Source of the DNA: Ficedula albicollis | Taxonomy: Eukaryota > Chordata > Aves > Passeriformes > Muscicapidae | DNA length: 64,000 nucleotides | Direction of reading: 5' to 3' | Assembly: GCF_000247815.1 (NCBI RefSeq) | Contig: NC_021675.1 | Coordinates: 66,793,040 to 66,857,039 of the forward strand | Part shown: positions 17,301 through 29,526 of the stretch, piece by piece | Numbering within the stretch: position 1 is the stretch's first letter | Layout of the letters: every line of letters begins with the position of its first letter | The notes under the pieces: model-generated | What the model saw: only the letters and a program-made list of their open reading frames with translations | What the model was told of the DNA's origin: nothing | Databases searched by the model: none | Translations under genes and position numbers: made by a program

Positions 17301-20033
17301 GTCTGCCTTTGACTTTCTGGTGTTGGCTGACGTGTACTTTGCTTTTGTGCATGCATGTAGCACAATGTGGAGAGGCAAAGACACCAGCACCTTCTGAATA
17401 CCTTTCTGGATATCTGGAGTTGTCACTGCCCTGAGAAACAGGGGCAACTGCCATCCAAGTGAATGGTTAAAGCTCCTGGATCTGGGAATCCGAGCCATCG
17501 TTTCCATGGAGTATTGTGAAAATAAACAAATTATTTGAGAATAATTTCCTCCTGCAGATGTTTGTTTGGTCTTCAGGACTATCTGCTGTCTCAGGGATGT
17601 GCAGACAGCTGCACAGAGAGCAGCCGTGCAGGGCACAGCTTTCTCCATATCTGCATTAGCAAGGAGGAGGCACATAAGTTCTCTTGGAGGCAAAGTGAGG
17701 GCTGCAAGTTTGGTTCCTATCCACTTCTAATTGGGATTATGCTGGCAACTATCAGCCCCATCTTTTGATATTTGGGAGGAAGAAATGGGAAGCCGAGCAG
17801 CAATAGTGGGCTGCTCTTGCATAAACTATTCTGGCAAAATGCCTTTTAATTTCATGTGAGCTGTGCCTGCGAGAAGACGGAAGGATCAAGCTATCATCAA
17901 GAAAGATTAGGATTTGGAGCCAGGTTTTGAAAATTGTCTCCTATCTCAGTAATGAATCACACACCTTAGGTTAAATTCAGATCCTACTGAATAAGCATTT
18001 TCCTTTTTTGTGTTTTCCAGGGCCAGGATTTCATCCCTAACTTCAAATATTCTGAAACACTGCTGTGCCTGCAGCTTGGAGCTGGTTACCAATGTTACAT
18101 CCTAAAATTGTAACTCATTTATATTATCCTTGGAGGACCTGATTTTGCTCCCCACTATGGGGCTTCCAATGCTGAATTCAAGATGATGGGACTATTCTTT
18201 TTTAACTCTGTTGTGTTACAGAATAGTGATATTTTAAAAGCGATTCTTCTTAATTTTTATTATTCTTGGTAATTCTAGATTTCAGACTTGGTTTCATCAA
18301 CATCAGAAATAGGATCCATTTTCTCTGCCCTGCAAGGAAGACACTCTCAAGAGCTTACTGATATTTGTGTGTTTGACTTTAAGGCAGAAGTTTGTTCCTA
18401 ATTAATTGAATAAGTGCTTTAATCCCTGGCCTGAGGGCTTCCCATAGAGCATTAGCTGTATTAAGAAGGAAATGGAGTGTAATCCCTTTAATATAAGCAC
18501 AGGAGAACATGAGAGTTTCACATTTCTGGAAATAGTTTCTTTCCTTGTTGCGTTATTTATTCCAATATTAATTTGCATAAAATGCAGTGAGGACAAAAGG
18601 CTTCTTCTCTTTCCTGACACCAGTGCAGAGCTGCCAGCAGCACACAACCCTTGCCAGAGCTTCCTTGGGCTGCACACTGGTAGTAACAATGTGCAGAGAG
18701 AAATAACTCGTGGAATTCAGCTCATTCCAATGGTGCCTGTGAACACAGATCTATGACTGGCTCTCCTCCTGGAGCTGAGATCTCATCTCCCTGCCTCATC
18801 ACCAGCTTTCACTACTATTTGCATCACTGTTGTGGCAGAGAATCTCGTTTCTGAACCAATGGTTGCACTAGGCTCATGTGCAGCTACAACAATTGGACTC
18901 TTAGGTGAGAGTCAGCTCACCAAACCTGGGTTTCTGGGTTTATTTCAGCCTCAACTATGTGCCTGCATTGGTCCCATGAATTGTCCTAAATGAGCCAGGA
19001 AGTCAAGAAGGATGAGTTCAGAGGAAGATGTCCTCCTTGTGTACACCCCAAATTAGGTAAGATTAGTTTTTTGATGAAATGCATCCAAACCTGGTCAAAG
19101 GCTGGTGATTTTTAAAGACTAAATACTGCTCTGTGTATCTGGTGTGGTGTTCCTCTCTATTCATGGGGCAGAGGACTCCATTTGGGCATCCCCTGCTGCC
19201 TCATCAGAGGAAGAGAATGGCAGCGTCTGGAGGGGACAGTTCAGTGTCACCCTCTGAGTCCAAGTGGAGATGCCTGCCTGCCCTAATTCTGCAGTGTTCC
19301 CCGTCCTTCCTTGCAGGGAGCTGAGGATGCCGTTTTCCTCTGCTCACACACTCACAAAGCAATGCCCTTTTCCCCTCAGTTTCCCCATCTTTTGCTCACC
19401 TCTTTAGCAGGATTTGGCAGGGGGGAGGTGAGAGAGATCTTCAAGAGCTCACAAAGGGCAGGCTTTGTGCCTCTCCTGGCTGTGTGTCCCCAGCACGGCT
19501 GGCTGTAGCTGAAAACGTGGGTAACAGCTCCCCAGCATGATTGTTGGGTGCCTTTGCCTCCAAGAAGCACCACCAACCCCCTCAGGCTCCCCTTCCTCCT
19601 CCAGGGTTCTGAAGCTCAGTGGTGTCACAATGGAGTTTTCCCTTGACCCTGGAAACACAGTGACCACACAGGCACTGCTGGATCCCAGCACTGATGTTCC
19701 CTGACCCCAGGAGGGGTCACACCTGTTCACCCTCTGGGTGACTTGGGGGTTGCTGGTGCTGGGATGTCTCCATCTCATCCCTCCTGGGTTCCGACAGGCT
19801 GCATCCCCTGACGTGTACGTCCTGCTTGGGTATATTTTACTTTGCTGAAGCTGGCTGAAATCAGTCATACTCTGCCAATTTGAGTATTTTTGCCCCACCT
19901 GAACACCCTTCCTCCTGCCAGTAGCCAGCTTCAGGTCTCCAGTTCCCTTATCCCTTGAGGTGGGGTGGAGGAGAAGACCTGGGATGCTGGTTTTTAACTG
20001 AGTGATTTTTCTGGTCCAGACTCCCGGCTCACC
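11311..20033. other. Long non-coding interval upstream of the six-exon gene
   Basis: No coherent coding exon was found on either strand. The sequence is mostly single-copy in appearance. Minor features: an A14 stretch near 12555, a CCTGCTC-type short tandem near 15007-15029 and scattered AT-rich blocks (16.1-16.3 and 18.2-18.6 kb). The promoter and any 5' untranslated exon of the gene starting at 20034 should lie at the right end, but no TATA box or CpG island marks it. Confidence 0.35.
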
Positions 20034-23000
20034 ATGGAGATAATGAGGGATGCAAAGCCATGGAAGGTGAAGTACACACGGGGCTCTCACCCTCACTGGT
20101 GTTTCAGTAGTGGGTTTGGCTGGGTCTGCTGGTCTGAGAAGATAATAGGAACTGATGACTATGGAATTCTGCATACTGGCCAAAGACAAACACTGGTCTG
20201 GGAAGCCCAGAGGGGGAAAAAGTGAAATGTTAGGGAAAAAAAGGACTGAGAATATAAAATATATCCTTGCCCAAAGTGGGTGACTGTTGGCAAGGCACAC
20301 AAAGCCCTCCCTAAGGTGCTGTGTGCTGCTGCAGTGTCCCAAACCACGGGGACATGGCAGTGCAGCCCTGCCAAGCCACCCCTGTGTGGTGGATGTGTTT
20401 GTGTAACCGTGGAGATCACACACCTGCAATCAGAGCTCACCTCCCCCAGCCCTTGCCATGCACTGATGAGTTATCACGTTTAGTGCTTCAGCATAGAAGC
20501 AGCTCTGGAGCCAGCCTGAAGGCTCATCTCAGCTTTCCTGGCTCCAGCAGTGCTCCTGGGGCATGCTGAGGGACAAAACACACAGATAGTGCTCTCTGCC
20601 TAAAATCCTCCCCCTGCCTCCAGGAATTTGCACTGCAGGGATTGCTGGTGTTAGTGCAGGTGTCACCGGCTTTATATCCTCTGGCAGAGTTTTCCTCCAT
20701 AGTTTCTCCAATGGCTTTGCAGAATGAATATTGACATTAGGCAGCTCTTTAAATATGTGATAAGCACATAGCAAATGTTACTGAAATAGAAGATGGAAGC
20801 ATGTGCTGATTTAACCTGAGTGACACTGGACCTCAGCAGCTGATCAAAGTATTTCGGCAGCTCTGTATTAGCGCTCTGCCTGGGGCCATTTGGGCACTCA
20901 GAGGAGGTTTTAGGAAAGCAGGAGGAAGGTGTTTGTTGCAAGAGAAATCCTGGGACAAGAAGAGCCCAAGAAACCATTGCCAAAAGATTGTAGCACCTTC
21001 CCAGCCACCCTGCTTGGGGCTTAACTGAGCAAGGAATCGCCCTGCCGGACTGGCCCCGGGTGGCCCCGAGGAGCAGCTCGTCCTCTCCTGAGCTGCGAGG
21101 GAGCATTTTGGGTTTGTATCACCACGTTTGAAGGCTTCTGTGTTTGCCTCCTGTCCCTCGCAGCTGCCCCCCGCCCTGGACCAGTACAAGAGCACGTATC
21201 GGAAGGATTTCGGCTGGCACGAAGATTACCACTCCCCCATCCAGGCGCACGTACCGGTACCGTGCTCTTCTCCTGCCCCCCATCCCCATCCCCATCCCCA
21301 TCCCAGCTGCCCTCGGCCCGGCTGGGGACGGGGATAACGCCAGAGGGGCACAGGAGTGGGCTCTGCTGCCCTGCCTGGTCGCCACCAGCAGCTCCCAGCT
21401 CGCCCGGACGCCCCCGGCTTGTGCCCCCATCCCTCCTGCGGAAATCCCCGTGAGGCTGCTGGTGGGGAGCGATGCTAATTACGCTCATTAAGTCAGGGCA
21501 CTAACGAGTGCTCGCTGAAGCCGTGCCCGAGCCTTGCCCCCCGCTGGCTGGCCGTGGGGCTGGTGGGCGATCAGGATCGGACCCATCCCGGGACTGCGTT
21601 CGGGATGGAGATGGCTCCGTGCCCCGACACGGGCTTGGGAAGACTTCTGTGGGGAAGCTGGGGTTGGTTGTTTTTTTTCTTTTTTTCTTTTTTTTTCCTA
21701 ATCTCCTTGCAGTGCGAGCGACCCCCTGAGCTATTTAATCTGATTTGCCTCGCTCCGCCTGCCCTGGTTTAATTGCTTGTGGCAGCGCGGTGGGGACAGC
21801 TGCGGTTTGCGCTGGGCCACTGCGGAGCGGTGGCGGGGGGCATGTTCGGAGTGCCTGGGGCTCGCTCGCTCACGGGAGAGGGGGAAAAGTTGGGGCTGGG
21901 GAGGAAAAGGGGAGGGCAACAACAGAGAAATCATTGTGTGAGGGTGCCAGGCAGAGCAGAGGGGCTGCACGGGGACAGCGCTGCCATCCCCGCCCGGATG
22001 AGGAGAGAGCAGCATTCCTCTCCTCTCCTCTCCTCTCCTCTCCTCTCCTCTCCTCTCCTCTCCTCTCCTCTCCTCTCCTCTCCTCTCCTCTCCTCTCCTC
22101 TCCTCTCCTCTCCTCTCCTCTCCTCTCCTCTCCTCTCCTCTCCTCTCCTCTCCTCTCCTCTCCTCTCCTCTCCTCTCCTCTCCTCTCCTCTCCTCTCCTC
22201 TCCTCTCCTCTCCTCTCCTCTCCTCTCCTCTCCTCTCCTCTCCTCTCCTCTCCTCTCCTCTCCTCTCCTCTCCTCTCCTCTCCTCTCCTCTCCTCTCCTC
22301 TCCTCTCCTCTCCTCTCCTCTCCTCTCCTCTCCTCTCCTCTCCTCTCCTCTCCTCTCCTCTCCTCTCCTCTCCTCTCCTCTCCTCTCCTCTCCTCTCCTC
22401 TCCTCTCCTCTCCTCTCCTCTCCTCTCCTCTCCTCTCCTCTCCTCTCCTCTCCTCTCCTCTCCTCTCCTCTCCTCTCCTCTCCTCTCCTCTCCTCTCCTC
22501 TCCTCTCCTCTCCTCTCCTCTCCTCTCCTCTCCTCTCCTCTCCTCTCCTCTCCTCTCCTCTCCTCTCCTCTCCTCTCCTCTCCTCTCCTCTCCTCTCCTC
22601 TCCTCTCCTCTCCTCTCCTCTCCTCTCCTCTCCTCTCCTCTCCTCTCCTCTCCTCTCCTCTCCTCTCCTCTCCTCTCCTCTCCTCTCCTCTCCTCTCCTC
22701 TCCTCTCCTCTCCTCTATTCCACTGCCTTTCAACCTCCTCTCCTCTCCTCTCCTCTCCTCTCCTCTCCGCTGCTGCTCTGCTCTCCTGCTGTTCTCCAGG
22801 GCTTCCCAGGCAGCCCCAGCCTTAGGTGGCTGTTCTGCTTCCAGGAGCCCGGCTGGCAGGACAGGGTTTAACCCCTGCCTGCTGGAGAGCAGTTTCTGAG
22901 CAGTGCATCTCAGTTTCTTTTTCTTTTCTCCTTTTCCTTTATTTATTTCATTTAAATTTTATTTTTGGAAGGCTGCATGCTTCCTGTGGGGATGCTGGTG

Positions 23001-26000
23001 TAGCTTGGGAGATAGGAAAAAAAGAAGCTGTGTCTAAATCTCTTGGGTTGCAGCTCCCTTTGGCTCTTTATTAATTCCCAAAGCCTGCCAAAGAAAGCTG
23101 TCCCACTGGGTAGAGTGGTGATGAGGTACTCGGGAGGCCCAGGTTTCCCTCTTGGCCTTGATAGGATTTCTTCTTGTTTAAGAGGGTAAACCAACTGTGA
23201 TGTTTTCATCTACTAAATTTTGGGCACTATCCCACTCCCAGGGGAAGAGGAACTCCTTGGGTTAAGGAAAAAAGCACTGGCTGGCAAACCATCACCACCA
23301 AGGTCTCCGGGAAGCTCTTGTCCCTCTGGAGATGCCTCCAGATGAAGATGGTGCCTCCAGAGAAGCTCTGACCATCCTCAGAGAGGGAAGCCCCCAGACA
23401 CTGGAAATTCCTGTCGTTCTGCAGCCTCCACCTGCCCTGCTGCCAGCGTGGCAAAGGAAAAATGTTAGGGGGTTGCCCTGGGAGCCCTGGAGTTTGAGGG
23501 ACAAACAGAAACTCTCAGAGATCCAAAACAACAACAGACAAACCAAGAGGATGGTCCTTTTCTGGCCCAGCAGCCTGGAGCAGCTTACAGCAGGAGAATC
23601 CCTTTCTGAGCCCCTAAAAAGCATCTGGAGCTGCAGTGTGCAGCTGGAGAGGCTGGAGGCAGCAGCCACAGCAGAATCCTCTTTAGCCTTTCCCTGGCGT
23701 GAACCCTGGAGCCATTCCCTCTCCCACTGCTTTGGCCACGGCTCCCTCCCTGCCCACCAGGGCCCTGCAGAGTCCCAGGCTGAGAGAGGGGCAGGCAGAG
23801 GGAGCTGTGATGGTTGCTGTGCTTCAGTGACAGCCACAGAGCTGCTCTGTGGCCGCTGCATCCCCAGGGATGCTGACCCCAGCCAAGCCCAGGCTTTGCT
23901 GTGGGTGGGTGTTTGGTGATGCTTTAGCAGCTGCCCTCCTCAGCTGCAGCCTCTCCATTCACAGGGGACTTTTTCCTGCAGAAACCTTCGTACCCTCCTG
24001 TGGCACAAGTGCCCAGGTGCTACCTGCCAGGGTGCTGGCCCTCTGGCCTGCCACCGAGACGGGCGGGGAAGCTGGAGATCCTGGCTGAGCCGATGCACGA
24101 CCTGTCCTGCTGCCCGCCCCTCCCAGCTCCTGCTCTGACATCTGAAGCTGAGGGTAACCCCAGATGCTGGCACTGCTGGGGCTGGGGCTGTCTGCAGGGG
24201 CCTGTGCCAGCCCCAGCCCCTGCTCTGTGCTGGCTGGACACACACGGATGGCAGCAGCCTGATGGTGCTGGGCTGAGCCTGGCGGGGGCTCACACATGGA
24301 CACAGCCCCTGTCACCACGAATATGCAGCCCCCAGGCCAGCTCAGAGCACGGGTGTAGGGAGCTGGGGTTTTAGAGACATCTTGGTGCACGAAGAGCCAC
24401 TTCTAGAGAGGGTTTTATCTTCACAGCTCTGTTGGGATAGAGGGCAGGGAGCTGGGGTTTTAGAGACATCTTGGTGCATGAAGAGCCACTTCTAGAGAGG
24501 GTTTTACCTTCACAGCTCTGTTGGGATAGAGGGCGATGCAGACAGCCCCACGCTGCAGAAGTGCAGGGAGGGAAAAGGGCTCTGGTTGGGTGTGAGGGCT
24601 TTGGGTGGTTCAAATGCCTTCTGCTAAGGGTACCTGACTGATAACAAGTGCAGCAAGGGGGATGGCAGCCAGCCCTCAGCCACACCATTTAACAGCTGCT
24701 TGCATGGATTAAGATGCTCATGGAATTCAGGAATACAAAAGGATTGGTCACCAAATACCACTCAGCCATGCTCAACCATCCTAAAGCAGTGGGGATTTTT
24801 TCTCTGAGCTGCTGCTTGAGAGTGAAGAGGGTGCCATTGCTCAGCAGTGCTCCAGAAGCAAACAGCAGACACGGCCAGGGATGTCCTCTCTGTTCCCTGA
24901 GCTGATTTCCCCCAGTGTGGGATGCCTGTGTCTGGATCCTTCCATGATCAGAGAGGAGCAGAGACCCAGACTTCTCCTGTAGCTTAATGCCACCTGACAA
25001 TGAGGTGGAGTGAGCCCTGGCAGGGTTTGTCTCTCCACTCAATAGAAGGAGACTCTGGACAAGCAGCTCAGACAGACGTGTCTCCACGTGGACTCCACTT
25101 ACATCTGAGGGATTCAAAAATCACCTTGCCAAGCCCACCTGAAGCAGTCTTATGCTAATGGCAAAAGTCCTGTGGGCTTTTCCCTTCCTGCTCTGCCCCT
25201 GTGTATCCCAGCAGCGCAGTTTTTCTCCCTCTCACACACACACCTGCTGCAGAGGGTCTCCTTTCAGCACTGCAGGGCGATGTGGAGACAGCAGGCTCCT
25301 TGCACCTGCTTTGCACCAACATAAACCCTTCCCCTGCTTGTGTCATGAACCTCCAAAGCTGATGCACCTCAGCCAAGCTCTGCTGAAGTGACTGGCTCTG
25401 CCCTGAAATTTGCTAGCTGGCACTCCAACTTACCCTATCCAAAGGGTAGGATTTGGGTGAGTAATTGATGGTGATTCCTGACTAATTCAGCTTCTTCTCC
25501 TCCCATGTCTCAGGGGTGTTGGCACTGAGGGAACTGCCAACTTCAGACTTGCTCACCTACCAGCAATATGCCCAGGATTTGTACCACGAAAGGCAGTACA
25601 ACGCTGAACAAAACAAGGACCACAACCTGAGATCATCTGTTTTAGTGCCAGGTCAGTGGATGGAAGCTGTGGCAGCTGGCCCATGAGAATGAGTGGTGGC
25701 CTTCAGCCTGGTTTTGTTTTTAATATAATTCCAGAAGAGACTGAGGAGGGTGGAGTGAATGTGAGTGACACAGGAAGGGTCCACAGATCCCCTGTAACCA
25801 TCTGCCCATCAGTGGGGAGAAGCAGGGCAGAGAAAAACAGTTATCTTCTAGAAGAGGTTGGAGTGTTGTAAGTGGTGTTTCTTTCACCCCCATTTCCAGA
25901 CAGCTCATCCCATGAACCACTGCCCTGCTTGATGTTGTTTCCCTAAAAATAATAAGACAGGAGCTGCTGCTGGGTGCCATTAACAGCCTGACAAGGCCGT

Positions 26001-27791
26001 GCATGTGAGACACCTGTAGCCTCAGCCTCAGTGAAAACAACAGAAATACTTTACCAATGACCCATTATAGGAATGTGTCATTTTAAAAATACCCAGAAAA
26101 TCTGTCTACAATGGGCAGCTCTTCTGTGTGTGTCCTCCCTTCATGTTTATGCCCAGTTAGATCTGCTGGATCAGAAGGACACACACCAAGCTGTTAACAC
26201 ACAGATAAGACATCTCTGGAGAGTCAGATGGGAGATGGTACCTCTTCAAACCAGCTCCCACAGGGATTTTTGGGGAAGATATCACAGCAGATGTGATGGT
26301 CCTCAATTAGGGGTTAAGTGAGCTGTGAATCTCTTCCTTGGTTTAGTCTCTGATGAGTGGCAGGATGGAAAAGAAAATAGACAGTGTGCGAAAACTTACA
26401 CCAGGTGACAAGTCAGTATCCAGACAGGAAGATCTCAAGATACCATTTCCAGGTTTGCTTTGTGTGGCTTCCCTGACACAGGCTATAGAAAATAAGGGCT
26501 GAATAATCTCATCTGAGTGACCTTATCTACACCAGGGAAGCAATTCCTGCATTTTGCCTTGGTTAATCCCTTCATCATGGTAACTCCCACAGGAATGCTG
26601 GAGGCACAAACAGCCGATGGAGCTCAGGGGAAGGGGGAACACTCAGACTGGGCAATATAGGAGACAGAGATAAAAAAAAATCTTTAAATTATTTGGACGC
26701 TCTTTCACTAGACTCCTCCGACCTTGAGTGGAAAAGTGTCTACAAGCAAGATTACCAGCGCCAGAAAAGAATCCCTAGTGGGCTCTACACAGAGGAGATA
26801 AGACCTTCTCCTGTTTTCCCAGAGGAAAACCGCTTCAATGAGTAAGGGAGAAGTGGGATGGGGAGGAGAGGGTGGCTGCTGGGAGTGGGGGACAGGGTAG
26901 GAGTGGGTCAGGGAGGCTTTGGAGCTGCTTGGAATTGGAAGGTGTTTCTCAAGTATATTTCTCCTTGTCCATGTTATGCAATGAGCCCAAAGAAATTCCC
27001 TTGGGGACAAATCCACTCCCAAAGTCTGATCAGCCTTTTCTTGAAAAGTTTTGCAGTGGGGTTGATAGGAGTGGGGAGACAGCTTCTGGGACAGCCTCAT
27101 CCCTGTGGAGAGAAGATCCCCATGGGGCTGGGACAGGAGGCATGTCTCATCATTTCCATGCCCAGGCTTCCCCTGGGAAAGGGCTCTCTCCAATCAAACA
27201 GGGCAGGGGCTGTTTGCAACGTGACTCATGTGCACACTATGAACCAAACAGGCACAAACTGCTCCTGAGCCCTCATTTCACTCTGGATAGGCGATTCCTC
27301 CCTGCTGCCTCATGCCCCCCACCTTCCCCTAACACACATATTTCAGCTCTGCATTGCAGATTTTAATCTGAGATCCTGGAGTTATGTGTGGGGTGGAGAC
27401 TGTGCCTGTGTAATGGTTGGTCCAGGTGGGAGATGGATCCTGATGGCAGCTCTGGGTTGCAGCATCTGCCCTGCTCCTGATGGAGACAGGCTGCTGCCCC
27501 TCTGCCCCATCCCATCTGAACGTGCTTTTGTTTGCCCTACACAGATTCCTGGCTGGGTGGTTGAGCTCTGCAGGATGGGAAGCAGGTCCTGGTGCACGGA
27601 GCACAGGGTGGAGGTGCTCTCCTCATCCCCTTCTCTGCGTTCTGTGCAGGAGCCGCTGGGTGACTGAGTATGCAGACAGCTACAGCATGTTCCTGAAGAG
27701 GCTGGACTGGTCCTCTCCCATCTCTGGCCAGTGGCTGCCCTTTGGGAAGGATGCACGATGGACACCGCGCTGGAGAGAGTCCGCTCGCTGA
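20034..27791 (+). CDS. Uncharacterised six-exon gene, about 233 aa, tyrosine-rich repeated motifs
   Basis: Exons: 20034-20066, 21164-21250 (or 21256), 23982-24153, 25514-25651, 26712-26841, 27650-27791. Each internal boundary has AG/GT sites and the phases fit throughout (0, 0, 1, 1, 2), giving one 702-nt frame ending in TGA. The start ATG has a good context (CACCATGG) and exon 1 ends AAG/GTGAAG. The protein opens MEIMRDAKPWK, continues LPPALDQYKSTYRKDFGWHE, has a Pro/Cys-rich middle (exon 3), then TYQQYAQDLYHERQY, WKSVYKQDYQRQKRIPSGLY and WVTEYADSYSMFLKRLDW, ending RWTPRWRESAR. No signal peptide, membrane segment or enzyme motif is seen. The recurring short Tyr-x(2-4)-Tyr/Phe blocks with Trp resemble small axonemal or sperm microtubule inner proteins; that is inference. 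The mammalian FOXI3 neighbour TEX37 is such a protein but does not match what I recall of its sequence. The weakest point is the exon 2 donor (GTACCG). Confidence 0.75.
20067..21163 (+). other. Intron 1 of the six-exon gene
   Basis: Bounded by AAG/GTGAAG and a pyrimidine-rich CCTGTCCCTCGCAG acceptor. Contains no recognised repeat. A 326-codon open frame on the opposite strand (20429 to 19449) covers its start and exon 1. Confidence 0.6.
21257..22015. other. 5' part of intron 2, GC-rich
   Basis: GC-rich intronic sequence with a CATCCC short tandem at about 21283-21304 and a T-rich tract at 21670-21697. No exon seen. The CpG-rich stretch 21.2-21.9 kb could be an internal promoter, but there is no direct evidence. 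Confidence 0.4.
22016..22768. repeat. (TCCTC)n pentanucleotide microsatellite in intron 2
   Basis: Pure TCCTC repeats from 22016 to 22716, about 140 uninterrupted units, then a 19-bp interruption and about six more units to 22768. The plus strand is all pyrimidine and the minus strand all purine (GAGGA). It lies inside intron 2 of the six-exon gene and also creates long open frames (repeating SPLLS on plus, GEERR on minus) that are not genes. Confidence 0.95.
22769..23981. other. 3' part of intron 2
   Basis: Ordinary intronic sequence ending in GGGGACTTTTTCCTGCAG, a strong acceptor for exon 3. A 195-codon open frame at 23332-23919 overlaps an equally long antisense frame; it lacks splice or family support and I treat it as chance. 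Confidence 0.45.
24357..24534. repeat. Two tandem copies of an 89-bp unit in intron 3
   Basis: AGGGAGCTGGGGTTTTAGAG starts at 24357 and again at 24446. The two 89-bp copies differ at only a few positions (for example GTGCAC/GTGCAT and TTTTATC/TTTTACC). Intronic; no coding role seen. Confidence 0.9.
24535..25513. other. Remainder of intron 3
   Basis: Unique-looking intronic sequence with a CACACACAC stretch near 25232. It ends in CTCCTCCCATGTCTCAG, the acceptor of exon 4. Confidence 0.45.
25652..26711. other. Intron 4 of the six-exon gene
   Basis: Begins GTCAGTGG and ends TCTTTCACTAG. No repeat element or extra exon recognised. Confidence 0.5.
26842..27649. other. Intron 5 of the six-exon gene
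   Basis: Begins GTAAGGG and ends CTCTGCGTTCTGTGCAG, both strong sites. Short open frames of 130-180 codons on both strands here overlap each other and lack support. Confidence 0.5.
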
Positions 27792-28330
27792 GTGCTGCTG
27801 AATGGCCGTGGTGAGCACCAGGATCATCCTTTATGGCTCTGGGAGATGGGATTTCAGGGACTGAGGCTGCAGGAAAAAGTATAAACAGTTGTGGGAGCTG
27901 GTACAAACTACCATGAGGCATGAGAGTTTGGCTGCTGGAATGAATAGCAGCGTTTGTCCCAGCTCAGGGCAGGAGGGTTGGGCAGGATGACCTTCCAACC
28001 AAAACCATTCTATGATTCTGTGATTTCTGGGCTCCTAGAAAGGGATTTTCCAACCAGATCTAATTAGGAGAATATTTTTTGCTGTGAGGGTGGTCAGACA
28101 CTGTCTGGAGACTGGCAGGGTGGGGGAGTGGCATGGGGGTGTTCACTGGGTGACAATGCTGGTCTGAGGAGCCTCATCTGGGCTCCAGGTCACCTACATT
28201 ACTCCACATTTTTCTGATTTCTTTTAGGATATGTCACCTATGTTGTCCTTTGATTACAGCTCTTTGGCTCTCCAAGCTGCCTGTGTGATATTGATCATCT
28301 GAGACAATAAAAAAAGCCTTGCAAGCCTCA
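27792..28330 (+). other. 3' untranslated region and poly-A signal of the six-exon gene
   Basis: AATAAA at 28306-28311 lies 515 bp past the stop codon. The region may itself be spliced: GTG/GTGAGC at about 27811 is a good donor and TGATTTCTTTTAG ending at 28228 a good acceptor, which would give a short terminal exon (about 28229-28330). A CR1 tail sits inside the putative UTR intron. Confidence 0.5.
27958..28022 (+). mobile_element. CR1 LINE, extreme 3' end
   Basis: About 65 bp with GGGTTGGGCAGGATGACCTT and the tail CCATTCTATGATTCTGTGA, the diagnostic CR1 end. Heavily 5'-truncated. Confidence 0.7.
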
Positions 28331-29526
28331 TCTCTACCAAACTCAGCACCGTGTCTGTCAGGTGTGAAATGTTTGGCAAAGACCTCTTTAAGTGCAAACT
28401 ATGATTAAAATCTCCCAGGAGATTTTGGGGGGGCAGTGGAGATTACAGAGCTAAAATCACTGGGGCAGTTTCAATTTATGTACTTTAAAGAAAACTTAAT
28501 GGTAAAACTGTGACCCTCAGCAAGAAGTAGCGTGTGTTATACAGCATTGTTGGTGTTAATTTACTCTCTAAAACCTGGTGCACTTACAGGGAGGGAAATA
28601 TTCGTGTGATCCAGGGCAGCTGAGTACCAGCCTTGCAGAGCTCCTTCCCCTCCTTTACATTTAATAACTTATTCCAGGTTTTCAATTTCAGCTAAAGCTG
28701 GGTAAATGGGAATTGAGTTTTCTGTTTCTGGAAGGATCAAGGCTGCTCCCAGCCTGAAGATGGCAATGGAGAGCTGCTGAACCGAGACTGGAAAGGGCTG
28801 ACAGCCCTTCTGCTGTGGCTTTAGTGATCTGAATGGATCTTCTAAATTGATGCCAAAATTATCCCAGAGTAGGTGGTGTAGAGAAACCTCTCCTTGAGCC
28901 CTAGAAGGTATTCCTTTCAAAGGACATCCTTGCAGTATTGAGGGATAAGCAAGACATCTTTATCAGCTAAAATGTCAAAAACAATGAGAACAAATAACTT
29001 ATTTTACAGGGCTATCAGCTATCCCCAGACCTGTTGCTGACAGCAGCACGCTGGTCCCTGCCCCAAGGAGTTCATCATCTGAGCTCTGCAGGATGTAGCA
29101 GAATGATGTCTGGCAGGGCCAAGCTCCAAGAGGATGATACAGGGAATTAGGATGGGCCAGTGTCTCTCAAAGCTGCTCCGGTGTGGGCATTGCTGACCAC
29201 AGCTCATGCAGTATTTGGGATTCCCACTGTGGCTGAATGTAGCAGACCAGCGGCCATTTTGGAGGGCAGAAACAATGAAACTTTTTAATTTTAACTTAAA
29301 ATTTTAATTTTAAGTTTTTAATTTTAACTTAAAAATAGGGAAAAATACTTGCTTAGTAATACTTAGTAATACTTGCAATACTTGCTCCTCATCGAGGAGA
29401 CAGAGTTTGACTTCTTTGAGGAAAATGAAACCATGAGAATTGAGATGTTCTTGAGGGAATTGTGTGCTTTTCCACCCCTTAAAATTAACCCCATGGCCTT
29501 ACTGATAATTTTCTCATATGGAAAAA
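28331..29526. other. Non-coding; AT-rich inverted repeat
   Basis: No gene. At 29283-29336 TTTTAATTTTAACTTAAAA-like blocks occur in alternating orientation, forming an imperfect AT-only palindrome. Confidence 0.45.

Noticed and set aside
19449..20429. 326-codon minus-strand open frame, the longest not made by a simple repeat
   Set aside because: It runs antisense through exon 1 of the plus-strand gene, lacks domains or splice support, and contains no recognisable family pattern.
21745..22899. Open frames of 287-384 codons with repeating SPLLS or GEERR
   Set aside because: Translation of the TCCTC microsatellite; a 5-bp unit stays open in all frames that lack stops in the unit.
23332..23919. 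Overlapping 195- and 189-codon frames on both strands
   Set aside because: They lie within intron 2 of the six-exon gene, overlap each other antisense and show no conserved motif.
20034..27791. Naming the six-exon gene TEX37 from its position near a FOXI3-like gene
   Set aside because: The neighbourhood would fit, but the protein does not resemble TEX37 as I remember it, so I left the symbol empty.
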